Shown piece after piece: positions 35,401 to 48,304 of a stretch of 64,000 bases of DNA. The notes beneath the pieces are model-generated. The model had not been told where the DNA came from. It ran no database searches and saw nothing but the letters and a program-made list of their open reading frames with translations. The stretch is from Chaunax sp. Z400 (lineage: Eukaryota > Chordata > Actinopteri > Lophiiformes > Chaunacidae), in contig CM075197.1 in assembly GCA_037577475.1 (NCBI GenBank), positions 18,054,650 through 18,118,649 of the forward strand, written 5' to 3'. A program made the translations under genes and the position numbers. The first letter of the stretch is position 1. Every line of letters starts with the position of its first letter.

Positions 35401-38400
35401 CTCATGCAGCACAAACATTTCCCTGTATCCGCTAGAGGCCAGGTTCTCTAAGGTGGCTTTTTTTTTTAGACTATCAAAAGGAGTCTTTTGCCTGAGACCA
35501 GTTTGTTTTATATGTCCCTATCAGGAGAACAGAGATCTGGACAACACTGCTCCCAAGGTGTGTGAGCGAGAAGACGTCTGGAGACAGGCCAGGTTTGTGA
35601 TACTTGGATGTATTTACCTGTTGATGTAGTCCTTTTGGACTCACCTAATTGTGACTACTGTAGTGGTGTGGTCAGAGACAGAGTGTAAGCAAAGGTGAGA
35701 GACTTTGTTGGTGTTTCTACTCCACTCAGATTTGACTGATTCAAGCCAGGTCAAAAGCAGATTCCGCAGAGCAGTAGGGTCGTATATTTTAGGTGACTGA
35801 TTGACGAAGCGGTAAAGGAGAGGCTTCTTGAACACCTTACTGATTTTCACATAATGCAACAAAAAAAAAGTACAAAAACTTGTAGGCTCATATGCCACAG
35901 AGAAATAAGAACAAGATGAAAGTCCAAGTTGTCAGTGGTGCACTGAAATCCTTTTGAGTGTACGTAATGTGAGATCTCAGACAGATGCCTTTGTGTGTGC
36001 CCTTATGAAAGAAAGGTAACTGTGACCTCGGTGACTATCTGTCCTGAGAGGTCACAGTGCAGGGTGCGCTGATGACAGACGGGTGTCAGTTTTGAGACAT
36101 CGGTCGTCAGGCAAAACAAGAGGACTCTGTGTATAAGCAGAGAGAGACAGGAGAGGAGAAGAAAGAGTCGACCTGACCCAATACACCCTGTGTCTCTCCC
36201 TCATGCGAGCCTCCATAAAAACAAAATCAAGTCTAGCATCTACACAGCCATCCATCATATCCCTCAGCAATAAAACAGAAGGAAATGGTCCCCATTTCCT
36301 TTTGGAACTCATACTGCCCTACCTCCATGCTCTGAAGCTCAGAGGAGGCAGACTGCAGAGTTCCAGCTCTGAGCTCGTTTGGCTGTCTGGCTGCACACGC
36401 CTGTCTGCTTCCGTTCCCCTCTCGACTGCCCCCTCTTATTGAGGCAGGAGTATACAGCTGGTTAAGGGCTGGAGCTTTGGGTGCAGGTTGCATCATTTAC
36501 TAAGACACACTCCAGAGGTTTTGAGTTCCATGTTGCCCTGGAAGAGCAGAGAAAACACCTGTTGTGGCGACAAGGACTCGGGAGCTTCAGGTGTACGTGT
36601 GTGGATGTAACTGGAGCTGGGTGTGTGCTTGTGTTAAACAAGGCCTGTTACATATGTTGTCTGGGCAAAGGTACAACAGAGGACACAGAAGACTGAGCAG
36701 CAGTGGAAACACTAATCTAGAGCCTGACTTGTGACCTCGCGGAGTCACTCTCAATGGGCTTTGTTGTCCTTTGGACTGATGCTATCTGGAATGACTGGCT
36801 TTTAAGTTTCTTTTTTTTCCCACTTTTGTGTTAATACTTAATGAAACATAGTTCCTGACCACATGAAAATGTAACTACTGACATGGACCTCAAAATGCCC
36901 TGTATCCCTCCTATAGTGCTGGAAATATTCACTGTTTTTCTGAGTTTTACTATTACACTACCCTCCCATTCACCCCTGGACTGTATATTATGCTCTCTTT
37001 CATGTCCTCCAGCTGCAGGCTCTAATGGTAATGCTTCACACTGTCCATATAAGCAGGCTTGGTGAAAACCATAAATCCAGAGATGAAAAGGGCAGCTTTT
37101 CACACCAATAATAAGGTGCTTTGCAACTCGTTTAGATGTGCATGGTGTAGGGAGCAAAATGCATAGAATGGGGGACGTCAAAGAAAAGTAAACTACAGCC
37201 TGAACCCAGGAGGCAGTCCGACAGGAACCTGTGTGTTAGTTAAGTGATTATGTTAATTATCATAACAACCGTTTGACATCAATCAGCACTGGCAGAGCTG
37301 GTGCACAATGGATGTGACTATTGCAGAGTCTCCCTGGTCTATTTGACTTTGATGCAAGTGCATCGTTGTTAGGGGAAATTTTGGGCAATCATCACTCTTT
37401 TTTAGCCACTATTGACTTTACATATGTTTTATAGAGCTGAGCCTTGGTCTTCGGACACCAAATTGGTTGGTTGTCATATCTGAGCATATTAGATACAGCA
37501 TATCTAAAGTCTAACTGTTGCAGGTCACCTTGACAGTACAAAATTACAAAAGAAACAGCCATTAGCTTTTGAGTGATCATGTTTATTTTCTGTCTAGATA
37601 AATAGGTTTTTCTTCTTACCTATGAATTCATGAAAATAGTTATTTAGTTATTAGGAAAATAAATCTGCTTAACTAATTTGTTCCAAGAGAGCGTGCCTTC
37701 CTTTTTGATCCACACATATTCTTTTTTTGCTTATCTCATATGTTTTTAGGTACACTCTACAATACAGCTCATGACATGAACAACAAAATACGTAACAGCA
37801 TTACATACATACCAGAAGACTCACATGAACATATCTGACATTTTCAAACTCATACTTGTGCTGCTTGTTTCTGTCTGCAAAAACATTTTCTTTTCTCTCC
37901 TGCGCTACTTCTAAAGTAATCATTTGATCATTGGATATTCAACACAACTCTCGTTTCCCCATCCCAATTCTCTCTTGACCCCTTTGTCATGTTGACAGAT
38001 AACCCCACAGGATTGTGGGTAAAAGGGTCCAGCTGTGGCAAGGACTGACAGTATAAGGGATGGGAATAGGGAGTGTATATTTGGAGGAGTGGTCCTTTAT
38101 CTTCAGATAGGGTCAGGAATGGGAAAGGAGCAAAAATAGTGAGGGGGGAAAGGGGGACATGGGAAAGAGGCAGGGTCAGAGGGCTCACATCAGCCTTCAT
38201 CACCAGCATTTTTCTGGGTGCCTTGGTTATCATTTACAACCATTGTGAATTCATGTCCCTGTGCTACTGTAGTAAATCGAGACGAGGAGCTGTAATAAGA
38301 GCATATTTTAATAGTACACCCCAGTGCACTGACCTACAACACTGTAGATCATAATATGCATAGAACAGGCCCTCCTTTAATAGATAAAGCCCCCCGAAGG

Positions 38401-38683
38401 GAAGGGGCCTCTTAAATGGGAGTATGAACTCTGTAGTGTGCAGCCTTATCCCCTTACTCTGATTTTGTGTGGTGCCTCCCCGTATCCTCCAGCCCGGTCA
38501 GCTGTATAATGGAAATCCACACTAACCTCCACACACACACAAACTGCAGTCTTCCACCCCTTCTTGTACTCTTTATTGCCCCTCTGTGTTGGCCTTCAGC
38601 TCTGAAGATAAGGGCTCTTGACGCTTGGCCTGCCGGGATTTAATTGCCAAAGCCCACTTCACCCTCCTAAACCCAGGCCTTAT

Positions 38684-38705
38684 CCCCCCCCCCCCCCCCC
38701 CCCCC
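38684..38705 (+). repeat. Poly(C) tract
   Basis: Twenty-two consecutive cytosines. A G-quadruplex on the opposite strand is possible, and the length call may be affected by sequencing error. Confidence 0.9.
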
Positions 38706-41700
38706 GGTGCCCCTGCTGACAGAAACCTGCTTTTGTCTCCACTGTTCCCGCACTTGTGTTTTCTTTTCCTCCTCGTCTTGAAAAGAAAGAAAAAGCAGAA
38801 TAAGAAGTGAGCTGAGGGAGAGAAAAATGCTTTTCTTTTTGCCTCCAAGTTTTCTTTTCAAGTGGCTGACCATGTGTTTTACTTAGCGTTGCGTAAAGAC
38901 ATGCTTTTTTTCTTTGAATTTGTTCCTTACTGTTTCTGGCCCTCAGGTGATTCCATATATTCATCAGTCAACAGATCCTAAACTCACACATATAGAAAAC
39001 ACAGCTATAAGAACAATAATTAACAAAGCTCCGTCCTTGCATTTGATGATACCCCATCTTTTTCCCCACCAGATCCCAACTTTTTGAAATCAGGGTTGTA
39101 AGCAAAATCATTATTTATCCAACCCATCGTCTGTTTATAAGACCAGAAGGGCTAGCTGTTAATCCATCGATGCCAAGCCAATGAGACAGACAAGCTCACT
39201 TTTTCAAACTATGCTGCTGCCTGTCTCAGGAATGTCTCAACAAGCACAGGGGAGAGAAAAGGAAATTACAAGTCGAGAGGAGGGGTAGGGCAAGAGGGGA
39301 ATGGGAACTGTTCCTTGCTCAAGATGACAAGCCTGCCTTTCTGCTACCTCTCTCTGAGCCATGCACCTACATTCACTTAAAAAAAGTTAAGTTTGAGCCA
39401 CACAACAGGGAGTCACTCAGCTCTATGGTATACTGTGGATCCATACGATAGTGACGCGACAATTGTGATATATCTTACCCTGCTGATAAGACCTGCGCGA
39501 AGTAACTCGTATTCAGAAAGAAAACAGGAGAATAAAGACTATCAAGCTACGGTTTATCTGTGATCTGGCAGCATTCACTGACCGGGGACCACCCCCCAAT
39601 CCACCTCCAACACAGTCTCTCCTCCTCTGGGTTATCAGATGTGCCTGGCCCAGTTTGGAATGAGGCACACTCAAATAAACACGCTGCCCCAGGGAGCTAC
39701 AGCAGAATCACCACGTTGAGTTTCTAAGGAAAATATTCTCAGTTTTATCTGCATAGTTCGCTCTCCCCTCATGCCTCCCTGCCTTCGCGTTGTTGTATGT
39801 TCTGGCACTGATAGAGTGTACCAAAGTCAAGTTTCTCAATATCCGGAAGAAATGAGATTGGATTTTTGGACAACTTCAGACACATGATACTTTTCTGACA
39901 CAAATAACACAAGTGCATGCAGATTGTTCTCAACAGGCGCGTTCAACATAATACATGTTTGTACACCGTCTTTGACACACATATGCTGCGCTGAAACTGA
40001 AAGCATCATTCTACACACAATGATGACGATGTAAACCTGAGATCATCTGTATTTGCTCAATCTGTTGCCCAGTTCCACCTATCCCCTTCTTCACCTGTTT
40101 ATCCTCCCAAATCTGTTTGTTTTCCCTTCTTCTGAACACAAACGCAGTACGGCAGCCACACTTCCTTTCTTTTCTTGTCCATCTCCGCCTCCATCATTTC
40201 CAAAATGACACTCGTCTTTTGCTCTGCCAATTTTAACTCCAGTTATTATTGATTACTATAATTCAAACTTGTATTTCCAACAGTGGCAAATAAAATGTTC
40301 TCACTATGGACTCATCCCAGACACTGACGCAAACTCTCTACATGTAATTACCCACCTGTTAAAGTGTATACCCCCAGGCATTGTGTGTAAATTATAAGAT
40401 GAATTTCCTCCATGGCTGCCAATGTTACGGTTGTTTTCTGTGGTGCTAGCAGGTGCTGACTTTAAAAAGCAGTTGGATGCTTTGTTCAATCAAGCCTTTT
40501 GGTTTAAGCAGGGTCATTTTATTGGCCCCTGGGCCCATAGAATAAATTCTGACGTATCTGAAAGAGTTATCTGGTTAATAAGAGTAATGTGTTGGCAGAG
40601 GGGTTCAAGCGAATGCTACGATTGCTTTTAATTTATACACTAGAGAATTAAAAATAAGAGATAAGAGAATCTTTCCAAGGAGGTTGCAATTTCAAGGAGG
40701 CGCGGAAAGAAATCCTGAAAGGAAAGGAAAATAAATGCCAGAGCTGTGGTCTCATGAGTTGATACTTTGCCTGCCTAATGCACCCCCCAGATCCCTTGAT
40801 CTCCTCTCCAAGTTCTGACAGCAGAGGCAGTGATTTTTTGGAAAGGGAACATTTCAATGAACAGACAGCGATGTGAATTCATTTGAAAAATGATAATTGA
40901 GTTACTTAAGTTGGCACCATCTCTGATGCTACTGTAATAGTAAACATTGGTGTCATTTACACTTATAAGTAAGTGAAAGAAACTTACAGTGACACAGGAA
41001 ACAATTATTTTTGTTCCTTTTGCAAACATTTAAGACTATGAGAGGTTTCTGTATTTGCAACATTGGTTAACCAAACACTAATCAGTGTATTGTTTCATTT
41101 GTACATTAATTTGAAATATAGCAAAAAACTGGAAAAAAATATTAATAATGTATTATAACATATATGACCATAAACCAAGACCATTCAGATTTTGGAATCA
41201 ATGGGATAAATTTGCATCTACATCTGTGTATCTAATAGATGACATTGTGCATACTTTACAATAAAAAAAACAAAAAACATTAACGCTCTAAAAGAAAATA
41301 AGTAAAGAAAACAGAAAAGGAACAGAGAAAAATATAACATCAAAAGCAGTTTTTGTTTTTTACATTTCTGGGGTAAGGGGCCACAACTCTAAGTAAGCAA
41401 TGAAAACGTTCTCTCTACGCGTGCTGCATCAGTGTTGAACCGTAAGTCAGATATTCTTGGTATTCTAATTCGTGCAGCAGACATCTGCAACTGCACCATT
41501 TAAGGCCCTGAAATAAGCTTCCTCGGGCACTGGATGTTCACAACATCCAGTACTTGTGGGTGTCATAAATCATAAAGCGAGGTTCAGGAGATATCAGCTA
41601 TTCACCAATTAATAAACTTAAATAATGACATTAAATTAAGTACTTGTAGGCCACCAGGGAATTTTGAGCATGTCAGTTCAAATCAGGCCAAGATGCCACT

Positions 41701-42949
41701 GGGAAAGGACAAAAAAGTGTTTTCTATTGACCCCCTGAAGAGTAAAAAGAGAGAGGAGAGAAACCTGTCTCAAGAAGGGAAATGGTCAACACATGGAGAT
41801 GTTGCTAACTCACAAGCAGAGGAGAATAAACTACCACACAGACTTGTCAGCAATTAGCTTCTTCATGTCCTCTCATTCTTTATACTATACATGGTGTTTG
41901 TTTTGTAAGATTTGGGTATTAAATCACAGAGTGTCATGTTTCTGATGATCTACCATCTTCGGAGTCTGCATATTTCATCCCTTTTACAGTTTTAGTCTGT
42001 ATACTGACAATATAGTGTATGTTATTTATGCTACGTTGATAGCCAGGGAAGCAGCCCAGGGCTCTCAGTGAAGCTGCTCTCCCAAGTTTAGAATGCCACA
42101 AAGTAAATCGTCCACAGATGCGTGGCCACATGTAGCATGGCAGACGTACAGCCACACAAAGCTGACATGGTATGGTTGTATGAAACTGGAGAGACCACAG
42201 CAGTGTTTATGGTGAATCAGTCAAAGGATGCATGTGAAGTTTTTGCTATTTCAACGACACTTGAGAGACAGAAAACATTCAAAGTCACGATGAGTTTTCA
42301 CTTTAATACTTCATTTCAGAAATAAAAACAAGTCGGATTTGTTGATAGCCGCTTTATGTCCACTTGTTTCATAGACTATGGTGTCTGTCCATAAACATAG
42401 AGGGAACAATTAACAGTGAGCCTATTGAATCCACAGAGTGGAGTACAGTGTGTAGCTGTGACATTTCATTACAGAAGGAAACAATGGTTTTGTCATCTTA
42501 CAGTACTATCTATTACACAGATCATTGCAGGGAAAACAGGCCCTCTTTTAGCCTGAAAAGTGTGGCAAGGCGCCACTATATCAACTTTTCCCCCAGCAGA
42601 CAACCTCGGGAGCCAGAGGTCATGGCTACAGCCCTATTGTTTGAGAGACCTTGTGACAAAAGACTGCCTTTTATCACTGAAAAGACGTAGTTAAACATTG
42701 ATAGTAATCTCACTTTGAAACACATTCAAGAACCATACAGTGAATAAATAGCTGACCTTGTATTGAAACGAGACAACGCAGGGAGAAAATAGGCTTTTTA
42801 AATGAAAATTACCACTGTGCTGTATCTGTCACACACTTCTTGGTGCAACAGCTGGATGCTACACATCTACTACCATTGTAGATTACAATCCGTCAGCATT
42901 TACTGCATATTTCTCTGAATGATGATGGAGATCACTGAATGTTGGTATG

Positions 42950-42964
42950 TTCTCTTGTTTTAGG
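42950..42964 (+). promoter_or_regulatory. vasn: vasn coding-exon splice acceptor
   Basis: The tract ttctcttgttttag is followed by GCTGAGC; the AG is at 42962-42963. It makes the frame upstream of 42964 intronic and leaves 31 untranslated bases before the chosen start. Confidence 0.75.
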
Positions 42965-42994
42965 CTGAGCATGAAGAGGGAGAGAGTCGACACC

Positions 42995-45052
42995 ATGAAG
43001 GTCTTTCTCATTCAGCTGATGCCATTCCTGCTCTTCCTAATCCTACCTGATGGCACCTTGTCCAGCAAGTGCCCAAGAGACTGCTCCTGTTCCACGCCAG
43101 AATCCATTTTATGTTACCAGAGACGCTCCTCTACCATTCCCAAGGGAGTGCCTCCATCCACAAAAAGCCTTTACCTCTTTTCCAATGGCATTGAGGGCTT
43201 GACATCTGAGGACTTTGAAGGTCTGGAGAACCTAGAAATGCTGGACCTCAGTCAAAACAAATTGTTTGAACTTCCTGAAAGGGTGTTTGAACATTTGACC
43301 TCCTTGAGAAACCTGGACCTGTCATCCAACCAGATCACCTACATTTCAGAGGATTGCTTCAAAGGTATGGCACTACTTGAGCGCCTTTATTTGTATAGTA
43401 ATCACATTGAGACCATCCACTCTGCAGCCTTCAATAGCTTGGAGCACCTGCTGGAACTCAAACTGCAGGGCAACCAGTTGACATCTTTGCCTGCTCTCTC
43501 AATGCCCCAACTTCTGCTGCTGGACCTTCGCTTCAATGTTTTACCCACCTTGGGTCCTTCAGACCTCCAGACCCCAAACCTGGAATCATTAAAATTGGGG
43601 GGTGTTGGGCTGAAAAGCCTGAATAAGGAGCTCATAGGTAGTCTAAAGAATCTTCATGAACTGGACATCTCAGGAAATCAACTCGAGTCCTTCCCCTCAG
43701 TGCTTAAGGAGACCCAAGGGCTGATTCACCTCAGCCTGGCTGGGAACCCAATGGGTCCTCTTAATGTCCAGGACCTTCAGAATCTTGGAGAGCTACAGGA
43801 GCTGGACATTAGCAGCCTCAGTTTGCAGGGCCTCCCTGAAGAGTTCTCCCAGTTTTTACCCCAACTCAGAAAGCTCACACTAGCAGAGAACCCCTTCAAC
43901 TGCCTCTGCACCTTAGCATGGTTCCCAAGATGGCTGAGAGCCCAAAGCATTACCCTGGAGAGAACAGAAGAGACCCGCTGCCATTTCCCACCTATCAATG
44001 CTGGAAAGGTATTGGAAAGACTGGAGCACAGGGATTTTGGCTGTCCTACCACAACTACAGTCACCACTCGAACTGTTAAAACTACTACTCCTCCACCTGT
44101 TCTTATCACAACCATCTCAAGTACCACCGGAGCTGTTCCAGTCCCCAGAGCCAGTGACAACCCCACAGAAAAAGATGTTGACTATCCCTTGCTCCCTGTC
44201 CCTGCATCTCCCAGTAGTAGCAGTGTGGATCAAGACAAGGAGCCGCATTTCTGTCCTTCCAACACCTGTCTGAATGGGGGTACTTGCCATTTGGACCAGC
44301 ATGGTCAGGTAGAGTGTACCTGCCCAGAAGGCACCTCTGGCATGTATTGTGAAGTCCAAAATTATCACCCACCTTCACCACCTGAAGTTCAATTACCCAT
44401 GGCAACTGTCACTGTAGATGCACCAGACATTAGCTCACATCAAGCAACAGCAACCTCAATCCTGCTGGATCTCCACCGTTACATTGAAATGCGGCCTTAC
44501 ATCCGTGGAATCCGTCTAACCTATCGCAATTTGTCTGGGCCAGACCGCAGGCCAATTCAACTCAGCCTCCCAGCATCCTTCCCAGAGTACAGACTCAGAG
44601 GCCTGAAGCCCAACTCCACCTACACTGTATGTGCTAGTCCACTAGGTGCCCCTAATGGCATAGACAGGGTTTGCACAGAGGCTCAAACAATCGCTGAAAG
44701 TGTCAGAGGCCATGATGCACAGTATGATGACCAGAGATTAACCACTATGCTTGTGCCTGCAATTGCCATCTTGCTATTGCTGGTAGTGATAGCAATAGCA
44801 GTGGGAGTGGTATGCTATCTTCGCAGAAAGAGGGCCAAGGGCCATCTGGACCTAGATTGTGAGCCCTCCCAGCTGGAGTTGGACGGAGTTAAGGCTGGCT
44901 TGGACAATGGGGCACTGCCTCAAAAACAGCCCCAACTTATGATCCCTGAACCTGCTGTTCAGAACGGCAATCTGGAGTATGAGGTCTTGCTACTACAGGA
45001 TCACTGTACATCAAATAACAATACATCTTTACACAAGCCTTCCTACTTTTGA
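42995..45052 (+). CDS. vasn: Vasorin, single-exon coding sequence
   Basis: Encodes 685 residues; human vasorin has 673. A signal peptide (1-24; hydrophobic LIQLMPFLLFLIL) precedes a cysteine-flanked N-cap (C26, C30, C32, C40). About ten leucine-rich repeats follow (55-300; e.g. LDLSQNKL, LDLSSNQI, LYLYSNHI, LDISGNQL), then an LRR C-cap (C303, C305, C329, C350). A Thr/Pro-rich linker leads to an EGF-like module with six cysteines (C420, C425, C431, C441, C443, C452), a fibronectin III module (about 465-565), one transmembrane helix (about 584-608) with a RRKR stop-transfer signal, and a cytoplasmic tail. N512 and N540 are possible glycosylation sites. This module order is diagnostic of vasorin, a TGF-beta-binding membrane protein that can be shed. 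I chose the ATG at 42995 because it has a CACC context and begins directly with the signal peptide. The in-frame ATG at 42971 is also exonic and possible. The ATG at 42947 lies in the intron's pyrimidine tract. Whether this is vasna or vasnb cannot be told. Confidence 0.95.
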   Translation: MKVFLIQLMPFLLFLILPDGTLSSKCPRDCSCSTPESILCYQRRSSTIPKGVPPSTKSLYLFSNGIEGLTSEDFEGLENLEMLDLSQNKLFELPERVFEHLTSLRNLDLSSNQITYISEDCFKGMALLERLYLYSNHIETIHSAAFNSLEHLLELKLQGNQLTSLPALSMPQLLLLDLRFNVLPTLGPSDLQTPNLESLKLGGVGLKSLNKELIGSLKNLHELDISGNQLESFPSVLKETQGLIHLSLAGNPMGPLNVQDLQNLGELQELDISSLSLQGLPEEFSQFLPQLRKLTLAENPFNCLCTLAWFPRWLRAQSITLERTEETRCHFPPINAGKVLERLEHRDFGCPTTTTVTTRTVKTTTPPPVLITTISSTTGAVPVPRASDNPTEKDVDYPLLPVPASPSSSSVDQDKEPHFCPSNTCLNGGTCHLDQHGQVECTCPEGTSGMYCEVQNYHPPSPPEVQLPMATVTVDAPDISSHQATATSILLDLHRYIEMRPYIRGIRLTYRNLSGPDRRPIQLSLPASFPEYRLRGLKPNSTYTVCASPLGAPNGIDRVCTEAQTIAESVRGHDAQYDDQRLTTMLVPAIAILLLLVVIAIAVGVVCYLRRKRAKGHLDLDCEPSQLELDGVKAGLDNGALPQKQPQLMIPEPAVQNGNLEYEVLLLQDHCTSNNNTSLHKPSYF

Positions 45053-46930
45053 CACTTGGGTTTGACTACTCAGACCTAAAGGAGGATTCAAATTCTTCAG
45101 CTCGGTTTTCCTCACTGGTGAAATACAGAGAGAAGCAACTGCTGTTGTGAAGAAGTACACAGTATTCGCCAGCCAACCAGCAAAGGGGAAACTGGACATG
45201 TATTTAATACAATACTCTCCGTCTGTCTAAGAAGACATTAAACAAGTTCAAAAACTTTGGTTGGACTTCAAAAAGCATTGCGAGTGCCTCTACTCCACTT
45301 ACTTGCTACATCCTGTATCAGTAATATTCTCCCTTCATGTTGCTGGAGCTACAAGCTCTTATGCTATGATGCTGGAACTGATGGCGAGATGTTATTGGCT
45401 GAAACTTTGGGTTGAGGGACATAATGACCTCATACTCTCCTTTCTATGTTCATAAAGGGGAGTGAACTGAAATTGGGTGGTGCTGCTTTTTCCTTGTCAC
45501 AGCAGTCCACCTAAACTGTATCAGCATTTTTGCTGCTTGTTGTAACTCTTTGGTACTAGCCCAAAGGGATCAGTGCTTGCTGTGATTGACCTTCAAGACA
45601 CCAAATGAAGTTGTGCAGAAATAATATGACGATGCTTGTAGCTTTATATGGCTCTTCAACTCTAGTGATTTTGTATATTTTTTTTTTTATACCTGTGTCA
45701 TAGTGTTATTTTTAAAGCAACATTGTGACTGCTAACAGCCCTCTATACCCTTCACCCCCACCTCTTGTGACTAACAGACAAAACAGCAGATTAAAATCTT
45801 TGAAGATTAAAACTTGTTTGGTACCAGCAAAGACAATAAAAGGGCTTTGCCCCCAGAATGTCAGACAGTTTAAGTAGATGTGAGTCTGGACAGACTCAAG
45901 ACCAAATCCCCCCCTCTCGATTCTAAAGCCCTCAGCCTGCATTACCATCACGAAGAGAGAAGTCAAGCAGGATTACAAAAGGTACAGCAGGAAGCAGTTG
46001 ACTGAACCCCTTCTGTTTCAGTGATGCAGAGCTTCAACCAGGTTAGAGCTTTCCTTAATTACAATAAGTACTCACATGGCTATACCACAGCAAAAAAAAA
46101 TTTATTTATTATTTATATTAAATGCAAGGGAATTTTCCCCCCCTCAAACACAATTCACATACAACGTACTGCAACAAGCATGAGAACAATGGTTGTGTAT
46201 TGTCTTTCCTTTGAGTACTAGCAGGTTCCCAGTTTTGCTCACTGGCACTTAACCAGACTATGGAAAAGCCAGACACAAAGCACAGCAAACGTCATAGTGC
46301 TTATATTTTGTATGGAGGATGACAAGACTTACTAAGTGGGAGATCCACTGTAAGGTTATTATTGCAGATACCGAGTGACATCCATATATGTGAATATAGA
46401 GCAAAGAAGGATCTAAAATAACCATGTGTATGTATTTGTGTGAGTTTGTTTGTAGGTCTGTCAAGTTCAGTGACAATGCAAGCACATGTTCTGTCTTGTG
46501 CAAAGACCTGCCGACATCAAATTACTATCAGTTACTCCCTCTTTGTGCCCACATGCCTAGGAGTACATTAAGCCCCAAACAACACCACCACTAGGCAAGC
46601 ACACAAAAGACACATCTGTGAATATCTGATAAGTTACCTACAGTATTCCCCGCACACAATTAACAGTTCCATGTAAACAAATTCCTTGAGAACCCACATG
46701 AAAAACAAACAGTCAAGCAATGCAACTGGAAAATTTGTCTGTAAAATAGAATACATTGAAGATGACTAAAAGAGTTTTCAATGTGTTTGTTAATTTTTCC
46801 CAGTTTATTTTGGGAAGCTCCATGTTGTCATTTGTTGTTTTATTAATTTTATGAAAATATTTTTACAAGTGAAAAAGTGATATTATCATTAAATGAATAT
46901 CCAAAAATAAAAATGGCCCAAGTTGTCTTT
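45053..46930 (+). other. vasn: vasn 3' UTR with alternative poly(A) signals
   Basis: After the TGA there is no further coding frame of note. Poly(A) signals occur at 45237-45242 (ATTAAA), 45835-45840 (AATAAA) and 46906-46911 (AATAAA). The last is followed within 30 bases by a T/GT-rich element (gttgtcttttttgtcatttc), the best match to a cleavage signal, giving a UTR of about 1.9 kb; the 45835 site would give about 0.8 kb. An A-rich patch lies near 46090. Which site is used cannot be told from sequence. Confidence 0.55.
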
Positions 46931-47214
46931 TTTGTCATTTCAACATTGTGCTTGTAAGAGGAAGGATTAGACTGACAGGCAAAGGGAGGGTGGGTGAGGG
47001 ATTATGTTTGTCATTAACTTCCCTCTCTTTTAAGCAATCACTCAATGGAGCAAAGGGAATGATCAAACGAGGGGGAATCCAGGAAAGAGAAGGGAACAAA
47101 GGAACAAGTGCAGGTATAATCATGCTGGATTCCATGAGTGTGTATGTGTGTATATGTATATACTTGTGCTTATGCATTTGTGCAGATTAAATTCAATAGT
47201 GGTACAGAGCCAAG

Positions 47215-47790
47215 CAGAGACGGGAAGTAACAAAGTACAAATACTTCATCTCTGCACCTGTGTAGAGTTTTCAGGTATCTCTAGTTTACTTAAGTATTTA
47301 TTTTTCTGACAAATCTTTACTTTTACGCCCTACATTTAACGTTTGTGTTCTCAAAACGGGCTCGTTACTTTTGAAGGTCATTTTTATTTTGCGTCACTGC
47401 ATCCTTTTCCTAACATCAAGGCTGATTTCTACCTAAATGCTAAATGGAAGTCAGTCCCAAGGTGCATCCATCAATGCATGTCACATAAGACAGACGAAAC
47501 AAGATCACAGACATAAAGCAGATAAGAAGATGAAACAGACATGAAACATATGCAAGAAAGTCGACCACAAAGAAAAGGAATGATGTCACTGTTTTTTCAC
47601 TGTTAGGTTTGCACAAAAACAGTTGGTATAAATTGGTTTCAAATGGCTACTTTTCACTTTGAGTACATTTCAGAGCCTTTAGTTTTTCGCTTTTACTTGA
47701 GTAAAGAAGATTAATCAATACTTCTACTTTTACCAGTCTTTTGACACAACCGTACTTTGACTTGAGTAAATAACGTGTGTACTTTTGCCT
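47215..47790. mobile_element. AGTAAC...AAGTACTT-type dispersed inverted-repeat element
   Basis: The left end reads gggaagtaacaaagtac, then aaatactt and gtttacttaagtattt. The right part has gagtacatttcagagcc, ttttacttgagtaaaga, aatacttctactttta and ttgacttgagtaaata. This matches a very abundant fish repeat whose ends read GGAAAGTAACTAAGTACATTTACTCAAGTA, described here from memory in pieces. The termini are diverged and no transposase is present. Confidence 0.55.
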
Positions 47791-47879
47791 ACATGGCCGT
47801 TTGTGTGAGTATATATCAGACTCTTCCTCCCGCTTTAACATAAGCACAGCCTTTTAACAAGACTTTGTGTCCAGAGCAC

Positions 47880-48240
47880 TGCCATGAGAGGCTGTGCTTT
47901 GAGCTGAACGCTAACGTCAGCATGATCACCATTGACATTCGCCATGTTAATTTTGCATGTTAGTAAGCGCACATTTGTTAATAAGTGCATTAGACAAAAC
48001 CCAAATGAGGCTTTCAGTTATTTGCTCATAAATCAAAGTACTGGACAGATTAGAAACTTGGCCTGATGATGGCACTGAAAAAAGGGGATCAACCAAAGTT
48101 TTTTTACCTTTTATCCTGGGCAGGGTTTGAAAATGCGTAGAGATTTTCTTGGCAACCCATCCAACAGTTGAGATATTTCACTCAAAACCACAAATTCCAA
48201 CCTCATAGTGGTGCTAGAGGAAAAGGATTTTCAAAGTAAT
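47880..48240 (+). repeat. Dispersed percomorph repeat, copy 2
   Basis: Shares the order of phrases with 6480-7010: aacgctaacgtcagcatgat, gccatgttaattttgcatg, aagtactggacagattagaa, cctgatgatggcactgaa, then caacccatccaacagttgag and atatttcac. More diverged than copy 1. It lies directly between the AGTAC-type element and the hAT-like element, so three mobile sequences are stacked within 2 kb. Confidence 0.55.
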
Positions 48241-48304
48241 TAGGATTCACCTGGGAATGAATGAATGGCTATAGAAAACTATATTGCCATCAATCTAATA
48301 GTTG

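Noticed and set aside
42947..42994. Upstream ATG extending the vasorin frame by 16 residues
   Set aside because: It lies in the pyrimidine tract of the splice acceptor (ttctcttgttttag), so it should be removed by splicing; the extension also displaces the signal peptide.
43402..44405. Several 77-129 codon frames overlapping vasn (minus strand and other plus frames)
   Set aside because: Shadows of the conserved vasorin frame; repetitive leucine-rich and Thr/Pro codons keep the other frames open.
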